Under the pieces are notes generated by a model. The model ran no database searches and was not told the DNA's origin. It saw only the letters and a list, made by a program, of their open reading frames with translations. A stretch of 64,000 nucleotides of DNA from Skermanella aerolata KACC 11604. GTDB taxonomy: Bacteria; Pseudomonadota; Alphaproteobacteria; Azospirillales; Azospirillaceae. The stretch lies in contig NZ_AVFK01000033.1 in assembly GCF_000936425.1 (NCBI RefSeq), positions 1-64,000 on the forward strand. The letters run 5' to 3'. The position numbers and the translations under genes are program-made. This document shows positions 8,185 through 16,734 of this stretch, piece after piece. The first letter of the stretch is position 1; each line of letters begins with the position of its first letter.

Positions 8185-8913
8185 TCACTCCGCACCTCTT
8201 GCAAGCTGAAGGATGCTGTCCCGTGGCGGGCGCGGCGGGCGGACACGGTCCGCTCCCCGCCTGCTCCGGGAGGTGTGGATGGCGATGGAAATCCATGTCG
8301 CATGGAACAGGGCGCCGGCGATCAGGACGATCTGGCCGGGGACCGGACCGATGGTCGCCCGGACGAAGATTTCCTCCAAGGAGGTTATCGGCATCGGGTG
8401 GATCATCAGCTTGCCGATATAGGCGACGACCTGGATCATGAAGATCCAGCCGTAGTTCCGCCTGATCCTGCGCCCGATGGCCTCCAGATAAGTGATGTGC
8501 AGGTTAGGGCTGCGATAATCCTGGTAGAGGATCTCGTTCCAGTTGTTGTCGGTCCGCACCCCCTGCCCCCGCAGGATCGGGCCGAAGAAGTTGACCTCCA
8601 GCACATGGGCTCGGATGCGCCAGAAATCGAAGAAGCGATAGCGCCGCGCCTCGATCGTCAGGAATACTGCGACCAGCAATCCCACCAGCACGAGCGGCAG
8701 GGGCGTCGCGGAAGCGCTGCTGAAGGTCAGCGACAGTGAAATTCCAGTGGTGACGACGGCCCAGTTCGTGGTGGTGTCGAGCCGGGTGCGCCAGATGGTG
8801 CTTCGGTAAAGCTCGCCCCGGTAGAGATGCGAAAGCGCCGTGATTTCCGACGCATCGAACACATGCGGTGATACATCGGCGGCGACATCAGGTTCGAGTC
8901 TTGTATCGGCCAT
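8185..8913 (-). CDS. DUF2270 integral membrane protein
   Basis: 242 residues. The cytoplasmic N-terminus reads ALSHLYRGELYRSTIWRTRLDTTTNWAV, followed by two closely spaced membrane helices (TTGISLSLTFSSASATPLPLVLVGLL and onward). An ARRYRFFDFWRIRAHVLEVNFFGPIL segment comes next, then two more hydrophobic stretches near the C-terminus. This pattern is that of the DUF2270 family, whose function is not established. It is the last gene of a leftward pair after the glycosyltransferase and ends 19 bases from the convergent beta-propeller gene. Confidence 0.82.
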   Translation of the reverse strand: MADTRLEPDVAADVSPHVFDASEITALSHLYRGELYRSTIWRTRLDTTTNWAVVTTGISLSLTFSSASATPLPLVLVGLLVAVFLTIEARRYRFFDFWRIRAHVLEVNFFGPILRGQGVRTDNNWNEILYQDYRSPNLHITYLEAIGRRIRRNYGWIFMIQVVAYIGKLMIHPMPITSLEEIFVRATIGPVPGQIVLIAGALFHATWISIAIHTSRSRRGADRVRPPRPPRDSILQLARGAE

Positions 8914-8998
8914 TGCTCCCCTCCCTTTTCCTCGTTTTTATACCGATCCGTCTATGCAAGACAGCGGAAGCGGAGGGGAAATGGGGAAAGTCTGAGAT

Positions 8999-10180
8999 TC
9001 AGGCCGGAAACAGGTCGAGCAACCTTTGAAAGAAGACCTCGGGGTTGTGCAAGGCGCGGCAGCGCTTGCCCGCGGCAGGAGCCTCCTCCGCCAGGATCCG
9101 CCATCCGCCCGCAAGTTCGACCAAGGCCGCGCCGATCCCTATTGCGGAAAAGTCGTGGGCACGGACGGCGGTATGGCCGAGGCGGTCCAGTTCCATGTCC
9201 ATCCAGGTGCCTGACGTGATCAGGACGGGCTTGTCCGCCCCAACCGCCTCCAGGAAGACGTGGGAGGTCCGGACGTCGTAGATCGCGGGGTGATACGGCA
9301 CGACGACGGCGTCGGCATCCGCCAGCAGGCTCAGGTAATCGCCCTCGCTCAGGTTCCGGGCGAGGAAATCCACGTCGGGGAGATCCTGCTCCCATCCCGG
9401 CAGCGTATCGGCCAGCATCTCGGGCCGGCCGCACTGGATGGTGAACCGCACGTCCCGGCGCAGGCCCGGCAGCCCCTTCAATGCCTCCACCAGAAGCTGG
9501 ATACCCTTCTCCCACCGCCCCTCGCCGAGATAGACGAAATGCGGCCGTGGATCGCGCCGGGCGGAGGCGCGCGGCCGGGTTTGCGGATAGCGGATGGGGA
9601 TCGGCAGGTCGGGAATGTCCAGCCCGGTCAGCGCGCCGTAATAGCGTCCCAATCCCTGATTGTCGCAGACGATCCTGACGCGGTCTTCCGGGAACTTGCG
9701 CCACAAGGCCAGCGCCTGCCGGTCGAGTGCGGCGGCGCTGTCGTGGTTTTCGGCGGACAGGTGGAAGCTGGGCGGAAAGCGCAGGATCAGGCACAGGCGC
9801 GGCCGGGGCTCCGGCAGGTCGCGGTACCACAGGTAAAGGCCGGTAAGCTGGTTGCCGAGCACGGTATGCATGACGATGACGTCGTCGGCATCGAAGTCCT
9901 GCCCGACCTCCTCGCACAGGTTCCGGTGGAAGCTGTAGTTGCTGACCGACCGGTTGTGGATCAGCATCATTTCCGGAACGGTGGCGACTTGGGCATAGCA
10001 GTGCATGTCGAACACGAGGCGCGCATCGAACTGCTCCGACACCAGCGGGTCCATGCCCTTGTAGCCATACACCAGGACATCCATCCCCCGCGCCGCCCCC
10101 TGCTCCCGCAGCACGAGATCCAGGTGGTAATGGTGGCCGGCGGTGCTGTCGAGACCGGGATCGAGAACGACGAGTTTCAT
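8999..10180 (-). CDS. Glycosyltransferase-like protein (GT-B fold, GT1/GT4 type)
   Basis: 393 residues. The N-terminal LVVLDPGLDSTAGHHYHLDLVL looks like the first Rossmann strand and glycine loop of a GT-B glycosyltransferase. The C-terminal half has PHFVYLGEGRWEKGIQLLVEAL, then DFLARNLSEGDYLSLLADADAVVVPYHPAIYDVRTSHVFLEAVGADKPVLIT, which corresponds to the donor-binding domain with the usual acidic residue in the FLEAVG motif. No signal peptide, so it is cytosolic or membrane-associated. The acceptor is unknown; polysaccharide or glycolipid assembly is typical of the fold. No other polysaccharide genes are nearby. Confidence 0.75.
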   Translation of the reverse strand: MKLVVLDPGLDSTAGHHYHLDLVLREQGAARGMDVLVYGYKGMDPLVSEQFDARLVFDMHCYAQVATVPEMMLIHNRSVSNYSFHRNLCEEVGQDFDADDVIVMHTVLGNQLTGLYLWYRDLPEPRPRLCLILRFPPSFHLSAENHDSAAALDRQALALWRKFPEDRVRIVCDNQGLGRYYGALTGLDIPDLPIPIRYPQTRPRASARRDPRPHFVYLGEGRWEKGIQLLVEALKGLPGLRRDVRFTIQCGRPEMLADTLPGWEQDLPDVDFLARNLSEGDYLSLLADADAVVVPYHPAIYDVRTSHVFLEAVGADKPVLITSGTWMDMELDRLGHTAVRAHDFSAIGIGAALVELAGGWRILAEEAPAAGKRCRALHNPEVFFQRLLDLFPA

Positions 10181-10356
10181 GCTGCTTCCCGCAGGGGCGT
10201 GACGGGTTTAGCTAGCATTGGATTGGTTGATAGATGGTAAACTCAAGAACCAAGTTAATTAAACTGTCACCGATATCGCGCCAATTTGGACAGCATGCCA
10301 CAGCATGCAGGTTCTCGTATTAAGGGAGGGGGCTTACCCCTATTCTCGCCAGTGTC

Positions 10357-10383
10357 CGACGGAGCGGGTTGGCCGCTCCGTCG
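10357..10383 (+). other. Perfect 11-bp hairpin upstream of a small ORF
   Basis: CGACGGAGCGG (10357-10367) pairs perfectly with CCGCTCCGTCG (10373-10383) around a GTTGG loop, ending 10 bases before the ribosome-binding site of the 34-codon ORF. No U-tract follows on the + strand, so it is not a standard terminator in that direction. It may act as a leader structure controlling the small ORF. Confidence 0.5.
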
Positions 10384-10410
10384 TAGACAAACTGAGGAGG
10401 AACCGTCCAT

Positions 10411-10515
10411 ATGTTCAAATGGACGATCCGGCTCCGTTGGAAGGGACAGACGATCGAGATTAATATCGAGGATCGGCCTGAACCTCTAACAGAGTCGCCG
10501 GAGGGAGTGCCTTAG
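10411..10515 (+). CDS. Possible 34-residue small protein
   Basis: The ATG at 10411 follows GAGGAGG (10394-10400) at 10 bases. It opens a 34-codon frame ending at TAG 10513-10515 and translating MFKWTIRLRWKGQTIEINIE followed by an acidic, Pro-rich tail. The alternation of hydrophobic and charged residues suggests a short beta-hairpin. It lacks the Glu...Tyr motif of PqqA, so it is not the PQQ precursor. It lies in the 400-base gap between a glycosyltransferase and the converging sigma-54 activator gene. Family not recognised; evidence is the strong SD sequence and plausible codon use. Confidence 0.5.
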   Translation: MFKWTIRLRWKGQTIEINIEDRPEPLTESPEGVP

Positions 10516-10581
10516 GAACACTCCTCCCAACTCCTCCACTCTACCAAATCCAACCGAATTTGGAAGCCCCTGAAATGCGGC

Positions 10582-12534
10582 TCAATAACGCTCCAGGCCG
10601 TATTGCTCCATCTTGCGGTACAGCGTCGTGCGGGAGATGCCCAGCGCTCGGGCGGCATTGGTCAGGTTGCCGGAATGGCTGGCTATCGCCGCTTCGATCG
10701 CCTTGTGCTCCAAGGATTCCAGGCTGGTGACCGGTGCTACCGATGGGACGACCGGCGGGGGCGCTATGTCGGGGGGCAGGTCGGCCAGGGTGACGAGCGG
10801 TTCGTCGCTCATCAGCAGCAGACTTTCGATCACGTTGCGGAGTTCGCGGACGTTGCCGGGCCAGTCGTGGTGGCGGAACGCCTCCAGCACCGCCGCGTCG
10901 AACTGCTTAGGCGTCAGGTCGTGGCGGCGGGACAGCAACTCGTTGAAGTGCGGGACCAGCAGGTCGGTGTCGCCGGTGCGTTCGCGCAGCGGCGGAATGC
11001 GGACGGTGGTCACGCCGATACGGTAGTAAAGGTCCTGCCGGAAGCGGCCGGCGGCGACTTCGTCGCGCAGGTTGCGGTTGGTCATCGCGATTAGACGGAC
11101 ATTGACGTGGCGCGGTTCGCTGTCGCCGACGCGGTAGACGATGCCTTCCTCCAGGACGCGGAGGAGATAGGGCTGGAGGTCGAGCGGCAGCTCGCCGATC
11201 TCGTCCAGGCACAGGGTGCCGCCGTGAGCCAGCTCGAAGCGGCCGAGGCGTCCTTCGGTCGCCGCCCCGGTGAAGGCGCCCCGGACGTAGCCGAACAACT
11301 CGCTGGAGACCAGCTCCTTGGACACCGCCCCGCAGTTGAAGGCGACAAAGGGCTCCGACGGGGATGTTGCGCCCTCACCGTGGATGGCTCGGGCGAAAAG
11401 CTCCTTGCCGGTGCCGGTCTCTCCCTCGATCAGGACGGGCGCGCGCCGGCCCGCCAGCCGGCGGGCGCGGTCGATGGCGGTCCGTACCGCCACGCTGGCG
11501 CCGACGATCCCGGCGAAGCTGTTGCGATTGGCGTCGGCCTCGTGCCGGACGGCGCCAGCCTTGGCCGCCCTGCGCGGCTTGGCCGGAATGACCAGCAAGG
11601 CGCCAAGGTTCTCGCCGTCCGCCGACAGCGGCTTCATCCACTCGGCGGGCCAGCCGGCCGGGTCCAGGTTGGCGATCCGGGCGTCCTTGTCCAGCACCAA
11701 GCTGGTCGGGCCGGAGCCGTGCTCCAGCAGGTTGCGGGCACGGTCCGACATGTGGACGACGCGCCCCTTGCGGTCCACCGCGATGATGCCGTCCTCCATC
11801 CAGCTCGGCAGCTTGGCGACGCAGGCCTCCAGCAGCTTCATCCGTTCCTGCCGCGCCTGGTCGGCCATCGCCCATTCGACCTGCCGCGCCGCCACGACCG
11901 CCAGCGCCAGGTTGTGCCGCTGAAACGTCTGGCGAGGGCCGGAGATGTCGAGCAGCCCGATCAGGGAGCCATCGATCGGGTCGCGGATCGGGGCGGCGGC
12001 GCAGGTCCAGGTCTTGACGCCGGCGCAGAAATGCTCGGTCGCATGGACCAGGACCGGCTGCTTGGTGATCAGCGCCGTGCCGATGCCGTTGGTGCCTGCA
12101 ACGGACTCGTTCCAGGCTCCGCCCGGCTCCAGGTGGATCTCGCGCCCGGACTCGATGGTGGCGCGGTCGCCGACGGTGGACAGGACGATGCCGCTGGGGT
12201 CGGTCACCAGCATGATCGATCCGGTGCCGATGAACAGGTCGATCGCCTCGGCCAGCGTACCGGAAGCCGCCGCCAGCAAATCGCGGTTCTGGATGCGCAG
12301 GTGATGCAATCCGTCGTCGCGGACCGCCAGGGGCGCCGACGAGCCATGGGCATCGACGCCGCTTTCCAGACTGCGGCGCCACGAGTTGACGACGACGTTG
12401 CGGACGGGCGGATGGCTGTCCACGCCGGCCAGGAAGTCCTCCCAGGCCCGCATGATCGTCGCTTCGTCGGCATAGGGCGTCCCGCGCGGCGGTGCAGCAG
12501 CCCCGCTCCCTGGACTTGGCCCTGATCTGGGCAT
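10582..12534 (-). CDS. AcoR-type sigma-54-dependent activator of the monooxygenase locus
   Basis: 650 residues. An N-terminal GAF-type sensor (about 75-220; AGTNGIGTAL, HFCAGVKTWTCAAAPIRD) is followed by a PAS-like region (about 240-310). The AAA+ domain has Walker A GETGTGKE at 371-378, the sigma-54 contact loop GAFTGA at 419-424, Walker B LCLDEIGELP and an Arg finger region. A Fis-type HTH (about 620-645, NAARALGISRTTLYRKM) ends the chain. The layout matches AcoR and the MimR regulator of mycobacterial propane/phenol monooxygenase genes. It lies downstream of the chaperonin gene, separated by a terminator-like hairpin, and probably activates the sigma-54 promoter ahead of prmA. GGGAG stands before the ATG. 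Confidence 0.9.
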   Translation of the reverse strand: MPRSGPSPGSGAAAPPRGTPYADEATIMRAWEDFLAGVDSHPPVRNVVVNSWRRSLESGVDAHGSSAPLAVRDDGLHHLRIQNRDLLAAASGTLAEAIDLFIGTGSIMLVTDPSGIVLSTVGDRATIESGREIHLEPGGAWNESVAGTNGIGTALITKQPVLVHATEHFCAGVKTWTCAAAPIRDPIDGSLIGLLDISGPRQTFQRHNLALAVVAARQVEWAMADQARQERMKLLEACVAKLPSWMEDGIIAVDRKGRVVHMSDRARNLLEHGSGPTSLVLDKDARIANLDPAGWPAEWMKPLSADGENLGALLVIPAKPRRAAKAGAVRHEADANRNSFAGIVGASVAVRTAIDRARRLAGRRAPVLIEGETGTGKELFARAIHGEGATSPSEPFVAFNCGAVSKELVSSELFGYVRGAFTGAATEGRLGRFELAHGGTLCLDEIGELPLDLQPYLLRVLEEGIVYRVGDSEPRHVNVRLIAMTNRNLRDEVAAGRFRQDLYYRIGVTTVRIPPLRERTGDTDLLVPHFNELLSRRHDLTPKQFDAAVLEAFRHHDWPGNVRELRNVIESLLLMSDEPLVTLADLPPDIAPPPVVPSVAPVTSLESLEHKAIEAAIASHSGNLTNAARALGISRTTLYRKMEQYGLERY

Positions 12535-12707
12535 GTAGTCTCACTCCCTCGGCCGGATCATCTTCTTAGTGCTCGAACGGCGTCGATCCAGATCTCGGGA
12601 GTTTACACTGAGAGCTGATCTTGAGTAACGATAAAGTTCGGATGGTCTCTTCTTCTCAATTCCTTTCCGTCCATTCGTTTGAGGTACCGAAGGGCTGTAG
12701 AAAGATT

Positions 12708-12740
12708 GACGCACGGGGTCGGCGGTTCGCCCCGTGCGTC
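12708..12740 (-). terminator. Hairpin terminator of the prm operon
   Basis: GACGCACGGGG (12708-12718) pairs perfectly with CCCCGTGCGTC (12730-12740). Read leftward it follows the chaperonin stop by 30 bases and is followed by AATCTTTCT, a modest U-rich stretch. It separates the monooxygenase operon from the activator gene. Confidence 0.6.
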
Positions 12741-12769
12741 GCACCTGGACCGGCAGATCGCGGCGGATC

Positions 12770-14407
12770 TCACTGCCGGCCAAGCTTCTCCGCTCCGGCG
12801 CCAAGCGCCGGGCCCGCGGTTGGATCTTCGAACTCCGGCTTATCCGCGATCAGCGTATGCGTGTTCAGGATCAGGCAGGCGGCGGAGGCCGCGTTGCGCA
12901 CAGCCGCCATCGTGACCTTGACCGGATCGGTGACACCCGCCGCGATCAGGTCGGTGAACTCGCAGGTACGGGCATCGAAGCCGGTGCCCTTGGGCGATTG
13001 CGCGACCTGGACCAGGATGTCGGCGGGCTTCAGGCCGCAGTTCTCCGCGATGCAGGCGAGCGGAGCCTTCAGCGAGCGCTGAAGGACGCGGACGCCTTCG
13101 CGGACTCCCCCCGTGGTCTGGTCTGCCAGCTTGTCCAGCTCGCCCGCCACCTGGATCAGGGCGGTTCCGCCGCCGGCGACCACGCCTTCCTCGATCGCGG
13201 CACGGGCGGCGCTCAGGCTGTCGTCGAGAAGCTGTACGCGCCGCTTCTGCTCCGCCGGTGTCGCCCCGCCGGCCAGGATCGTGGCGGTGCCTCCGGTCAG
13301 CTTGGCGAGCCGTTCAGTGTACTTGTCGCGCTCGATATTGGGCGGGGCGGCGTCGAACTGGCGCTGGACCTGGGCGCGGCGGGCGCGGATCATTTCCGGA
13401 TCGCCGCGGCCCCGGATCAGGGCGGTGAAGCTCTGGCCGACCTCTACCCGGTCTGCGCCGCCCAAGTCGTCCAGGGTTACCTGTTCCAGCTTGCCGCCAA
13501 GGTCGCGGGCGATGACGCGGCCTCCCGTCAGGATCGCGATGTCCTCCAGCATGGCCTTCCGCCAGTGGCCGAACTCCGGCGGGTTGACCGCCACCGCAAG
13601 GCCGATGCCGTTCCGCCGCATGCCGAGCAGGGCGATGACCACTTCGGGCGCCAGCTCGTCCGCGATGATCAGCAGCGGCCTTCCGGTGCCCGAAACTTCG
13701 GACAGCACATGCTCGATCTGGGCCGGTGCGCTGATCCGCTGGTCAGTGATCAGGATCAGCGGGTCGTCCAGCACCGCCCGCATCGTCTCGACATCGGTTA
13801 CCATGTGGTGCGAGATGTAGCCCCGGTCGAACGACATGCCCTCGACCACTTCCAGCGTGGTCGTGATGCCGGGACCGAACTGGACCTCCACGATGCCGTC
13901 TGCCCCGACGCGCCCCAACGCCTCGGCGACCAGCCGGCCAAGCGCCGGATCGGTCGCGGCGATGGTGGCGACCGCCTCGAGCTGGGCTTGGCCGGAGAGC
14001 GGCTTTGCCGAGCGGCGCAGCGCCTCCGCAATCACGCCGGCGGCGCGGTCGATGCCGGCGACCAGATCGACCGGGCTGGTGTCGGAGTCCAGCACCTTCA
14101 ACCCGTCCTGGATCAGCGCGTTGGCAAGCACGGTCGCTGTGGTGGTGCCGTCGCCGGCGACCTCGTTGGTCTGCTTGGAAACCTCACGGACGACCTGGGC
14201 GCCCATGTTCTCGAACCGGCACGGCAACTCGACCTCGTCGGCGATGCTGACGCCGTCGCGCGAGACGATCGGAGTGCCGATGGGCCGGTCGATGATCGCG
14301 TTCATGCCCTTCGGTCCCAGCGTGCCCTGCACGGCGAGCGTCAGCTTGGCGACGCCCCGGCCGAGAGCGGCGCGGGCTTCGGCGCGGTGGAGCATCATTT
14401 TCGGCAT
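12770..14407 (-). CDS. GroEL-like chaperonin dedicated to the diiron monooxygenase (MimG-like)
   Basis: 545 residues, the length of GroEL. Group I chaperonin signatures are visible: LTLAVQGTLGPKGMNAIID, ATP-site GDGTTTATVLANALI, GMSFDRGYISHHMVTD and a C-terminal EFEDPTAGPALG. The sequence diverges from housekeeping GroEL (for example ARAALGRGVAKL at the start) and lacks the Gly-Gly-Met tail; no groES is adjacent. In actinobacterial prm/mim operons a GroEL-like protein (MimG) is needed for functional folding of the hydroxylase, and the position at the end of this operon fits that role. Its start lies 13 bases inside the upstream gene with a GAGAAGG ribosome site, so translation is coupled. Confidence 0.9.
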   Translation of the reverse strand: MPKMMLHRAEARAALGRGVAKLTLAVQGTLGPKGMNAIIDRPIGTPIVSRDGVSIADEVELPCRFENMGAQVVREVSKQTNEVAGDGTTTATVLANALIQDGLKVLDSDTSPVDLVAGIDRAAGVIAEALRRSAKPLSGQAQLEAVATIAATDPALGRLVAEALGRVGADGIVEVQFGPGITTTLEVVEGMSFDRGYISHHMVTDVETMRAVLDDPLILITDQRISAPAQIEHVLSEVSGTGRPLLIIADELAPEVVIALLGMRRNGIGLAVAVNPPEFGHWRKAMLEDIAILTGGRVIARDLGGKLEQVTLDDLGGADRVEVGQSFTALIRGRGDPEMIRARRAQVQRQFDAAPPNIERDKYTERLAKLTGGTATILAGGATPAEQKRRVQLLDDSLSAARAAIEEGVVAGGGTALIQVAGELDKLADQTTGGVREGVRVLQRSLKAPLACIAENCGLKPADILVQVAQSPKGTGFDARTCEFTDLIAAGVTDPVKVTMAAVRNAASAACLILNTHTLIADKPEFEDPTAGPALGAGAEKLGRQ

Positions 14408-15201
14408 GAGTGATTCCTTCTCTCATTTCTAGCATCCACCCTGCCGGCGATGAAGTCCGCCAAAGTGGGTTCGCCGTCAGGGGCGGAAGCAGGCTCGTCG
14501 TCGCCGTAGCGGGCCTGAAGCAGTCCCCGGCACAGGCTGCCGTTGAACTCCGTATTGATCCGGACCCGGCGCAGCAGGGTCAGGTAGTCGGCGAACGTTT
14601 CTGGATTGATCGCCTCTCCCTCGGCCGAGGTGAACGCCGCGTCGGTCGGGCCGCCGTACTCGGCGCGGATTTCCAGATAGCGGGTGCGCTGGCGGTCGGT
14701 CTCCGGATCGTCGATGGCCAGCGTCGCCAAATGCGGGCAGTCCAGCGCCAGGATCGCGGCAGGCGTCCATCCCCGTTCCATCAGATGGCGGATCACCGCT
14801 TCCTGACGGCGCTGATACGCCTTGATGCGAAAAGTCCGGCGCAGGTCGTCCAGATCCTCCTCGGCCGCTTCCTCCGCGAAGGTCGCCTTGAAGGAATGTC
14901 CCTGGGCAAGTCCCTGGTTGATCGTGTCGGAATACATGTGGTCGCGCAGGTCGATCAGCACCTGCCGCACCCACGGCAGCGAGCCTGCGGCGGCGCGCAT
15001 GTCGTCGGCCATCAGGAAGGCGAAGTTGGGGGAGCACCAGTAAGTCGGCAAGCGGAACCCGATATGGACGCGGGAGTCCGCGTCCACCTCGACGGCGGTG
15101 ACGAAGCGAAGCTCCGTCACCGACTCGTCAAGCTCCGGGTCCGTCACCGATGCCAGCCTGTCCCACACCTCCGCCACGCGGGCATCGGTGGAGATCGGCA
15201 T
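14395..15201 (-). CDS. MIP18/DUF59-domain protein of the propane monooxygenase operon
   Basis: 268 residues. The first ~90 residues have the MIP18 (DUF59) pattern: VWDRLASVTDPELDESVTELRFVTAV and a later YWCSPNFAFLMADDMRAA with a Cys. The domain is known from iron-sulfur and metal-centre assembly factors. The C-terminal ~180 residues (DPETDRQRTRYLEIRAEYGGPTD and following) are not a family I can name. Genes annotated as metal-sulfur cluster assembly proteins accompany prm/mim operons in actinobacteria, so a role in maturing the diiron hydroxylase or the [2Fe-2S] reductase is likely. The start overlaps the amidohydrolase stop by one base (TGATG). Confidence 0.8.
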   Translation of the reverse strand: MPISTDARVAEVWDRLASVTDPELDESVTELRFVTAVEVDADSRVHIGFRLPTYWCSPNFAFLMADDMRAAAGSLPWVRQVLIDLRDHMYSDTINQGLAQGHSFKATFAEEAAEEDLDDLRRTFRIKAYQRRQEAVIRHLMERGWTPAAILALDCPHLATLAIDDPETDRQRTRYLEIRAEYGGPTDAAFTSAEGEAINPETFADYLTLLRRVRINTEFNGSLCRGLLQARYGDDEPASAPDGEPTLADFIAGRVDARNERRNHSCRK

Positions 15202-16262
15202 CAGTCGTCTCCCAGCACTTCGGCCACCTGCGCCATGGTCTGCTCGCCCTCCTTCACGGGAGCGGAACCGGACAGCTTCGCCGCCTGGGCCGGCACGTCG
15301 ATGTCGTAGAGCCGCGCCGCATTGAGGCCGAGGATCTTGCGCTTGGCGTCCAGGTTCAGATCGACGCCCTTGTCCTTCTTGATGTTGTCGGGAAGCTCAT
15401 GCGCCATGAACTTCTCGATCATCCACTTGGGCGACCAGATCGCGTAGTCGCTGCCGTAGAGCAGGCGGTCAGGCCCCAGCCAGAACAGCAGTTCGGAAAT
15501 GATCTGGTTGAAATAGTCGGGCCGGCTGTGGATGAACGGCAGTGCGACCGCCAACCCGCCATAGACATTGGGCTCCTGCACCGCGATCCAGCAGAAGTCG
15601 TCCAGGCGCGGCAGCCCGCAATGCTCGACGATGAAGTTGAGTTCGGGGAAATTGGTCGCGGCCTCGTCGATATCCGCCACGTCGAAGGCGTCGCGGTTCA
15701 GCGGCAGGATCGTCGGTCCCTTATGGACATGGATGTTCTTGATGCCGAGCTTCTGCGACTCCTCGAGGTAGCGCTGAGCCCAGTCATCGCTGAGCTTGTA
15801 GCCCTTGCTCGACCCGTGCCATTCCGCCGTGTAAAGCTTGACGCCCTTGAGCTGATACTTGGACGCCAGTTCGCGCAGCGCTTCCAGACCCACTTCGCCG
15901 TCGCGCGGGTCCCAGGCGCCGTTGAGAATGAAACGGTCGGGGTATTTTTCCTTCAGCACGGCGTTCTGTTCGGTCGTGTTGAAGCCGTTGACGTAGAAGT
16001 CCTTCAGGTAAGTCGGCTGGAAAATCGCCATGTCGTCGTAACCTTCGACGAACAGGTCGTTGTACATCGTCTCGGCGCCGTACTTGTCGAACTTTTCCTT
16101 CGGCCAGACATATTCTTTCGGGCTGAGCGCCGAATGGTAGCCGTAGAAGCAGTCGATGAACTGCTGGCCGTGGATGTTCTTCAGGTTCTCCTTGCTGCCG
16201 TCCCACAGGTGGGTGTGACCGTCGATGATGAAGATCTCTTCGCCGTCCGCCGTCCGGTACAT
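15201..16262 (-). CDS. Amidohydrolase family (amidohydrolase 2) protein of the propane monooxygenase operon
   Basis: 353 residues. IIDGHTHLWDG holds the metal-binding HxH (His16, His18). GVKLYTAEW, NIHVHKGPTILP, FIVEHCGLPRLDDFCW and LLYGSDYAIWSP supply the remaining His and Asp ligands of a metal-dependent TIM-barrel hydrolase or decarboxylase of the amidohydrolase 2 type. Similar genes sit within actinobacterial prm/mim operons, where the substrate is not established. It is 85 bases downstream of prmD on the same strand. Confidence 0.86.
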   Translation of the reverse strand: MYRTADGEEIFIIDGHTHLWDGSKENLKNIHGQQFIDCFYGYHSALSPKEYVWPKEKFDKYGAETMYNDLFVEGYDDMAIFQPTYLKDFYVNGFNTTEQNAVLKEKYPDRFILNGAWDPRDGEVGLEALRELASKYQLKGVKLYTAEWHGSSKGYKLSDDWAQRYLEESQKLGIKNIHVHKGPTILPLNRDAFDVADIDEAATNFPELNFIVEHCGLPRLDDFCWIAVQEPNVYGGLAVALPFIHSRPDYFNQIISELLFWLGPDRLLYGSDYAIWSPKWMIEKFMAHELPDNIKKDKGVDLNLDAKRKILGLNAARLYDIDVPAQAAKLSGSAPVKEGEQTMAQVAEVLGDD

Positions 16263-16347
16263 GCTTTCCTCCGCCGTTTCGTTTTTTATTGACCGTCTTT
16301 GTGTGCGGGTGCCGGACCGTGACGATCACGGCCCGGCAAAGACCCGC

Positions 16348-16704
16348 TCAGGTGTATTCCAGCGCGTCATCCATGTTGCCGAACAGCATGACCGTGTTGT
16401 CATCGATCATGACCATGCGACCGTAATGCGTCGATGTGGAGATTTCGAACAGATGCGGGGTCATCTCGCGGCCCAGCGCTTCGCTGATCTCGTCCATCTT
16501 GAACTCGATCTTGCCTTCGCCGTCGATCCGGATCATGGCGGGCATGTAGGTCACCTTGATCCCCGGCTTTTCCTCCATCACCTCGGCGATGCAGCGCGCT
16601 TCGACGCTGTCGTTCATGGTGACGCCGCACTGATGCGAGATCGTGTGCTCGAAAGTCAGATCCTGCATCGGTTTGAAGATGTTGAAGTCATGGGCAACGC
16701 TCAT
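16348..16704 (-). CDS. prmD: Propane monooxygenase coupling (effector) protein
   Basis: 118 residues, the size of MmoB/DmpM-type effector proteins. It contains DLTFEHTISHQCGVTMNDSVEARCIAEVMEEKPGIKVTYMPAMIRIDGEGKIEFKMDEI, the conserved core by which these cofactorless proteins bind the hydroxylase and regulate substrate and oxygen access. It follows prmC by 30 bases in the same operon. In group 5 soluble diiron monooxygenases the order is hydroxylase alpha, reductase, hydroxylase beta, coupling protein, as seen here. Confidence 0.92.
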   Translation of the reverse strand: MSVAHDFNIFKPMQDLTFEHTISHQCGVTMNDSVEARCIAEVMEEKPGIKVTYMPAMIRIDGEGKIEFKMDEISEALGREMTPHLFEISTSTHYGRMVMIDDNTVMLFGNMDDALEYT

Positions 16705-16734
16705 GGCTCGTGCTCTCCTCTTCTTCGTTAAAGG

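Noticed and set aside
10411-10515. Candidate pqqA for the quinoprotein cluster
   Set aside because: The short peptide lacks the conserved Glu-x3-Tyr pair that PQQ is built from, and no pqqB-E genes are nearby.
12734-14413. Long + strand open frame of 559 codons
   Set aside because: Exactly antisense to the GroEL-like gene. Its translation is rich in Arg, Asp, Gly and Gln and matches no family; long shadows like this are expected at this GC content.
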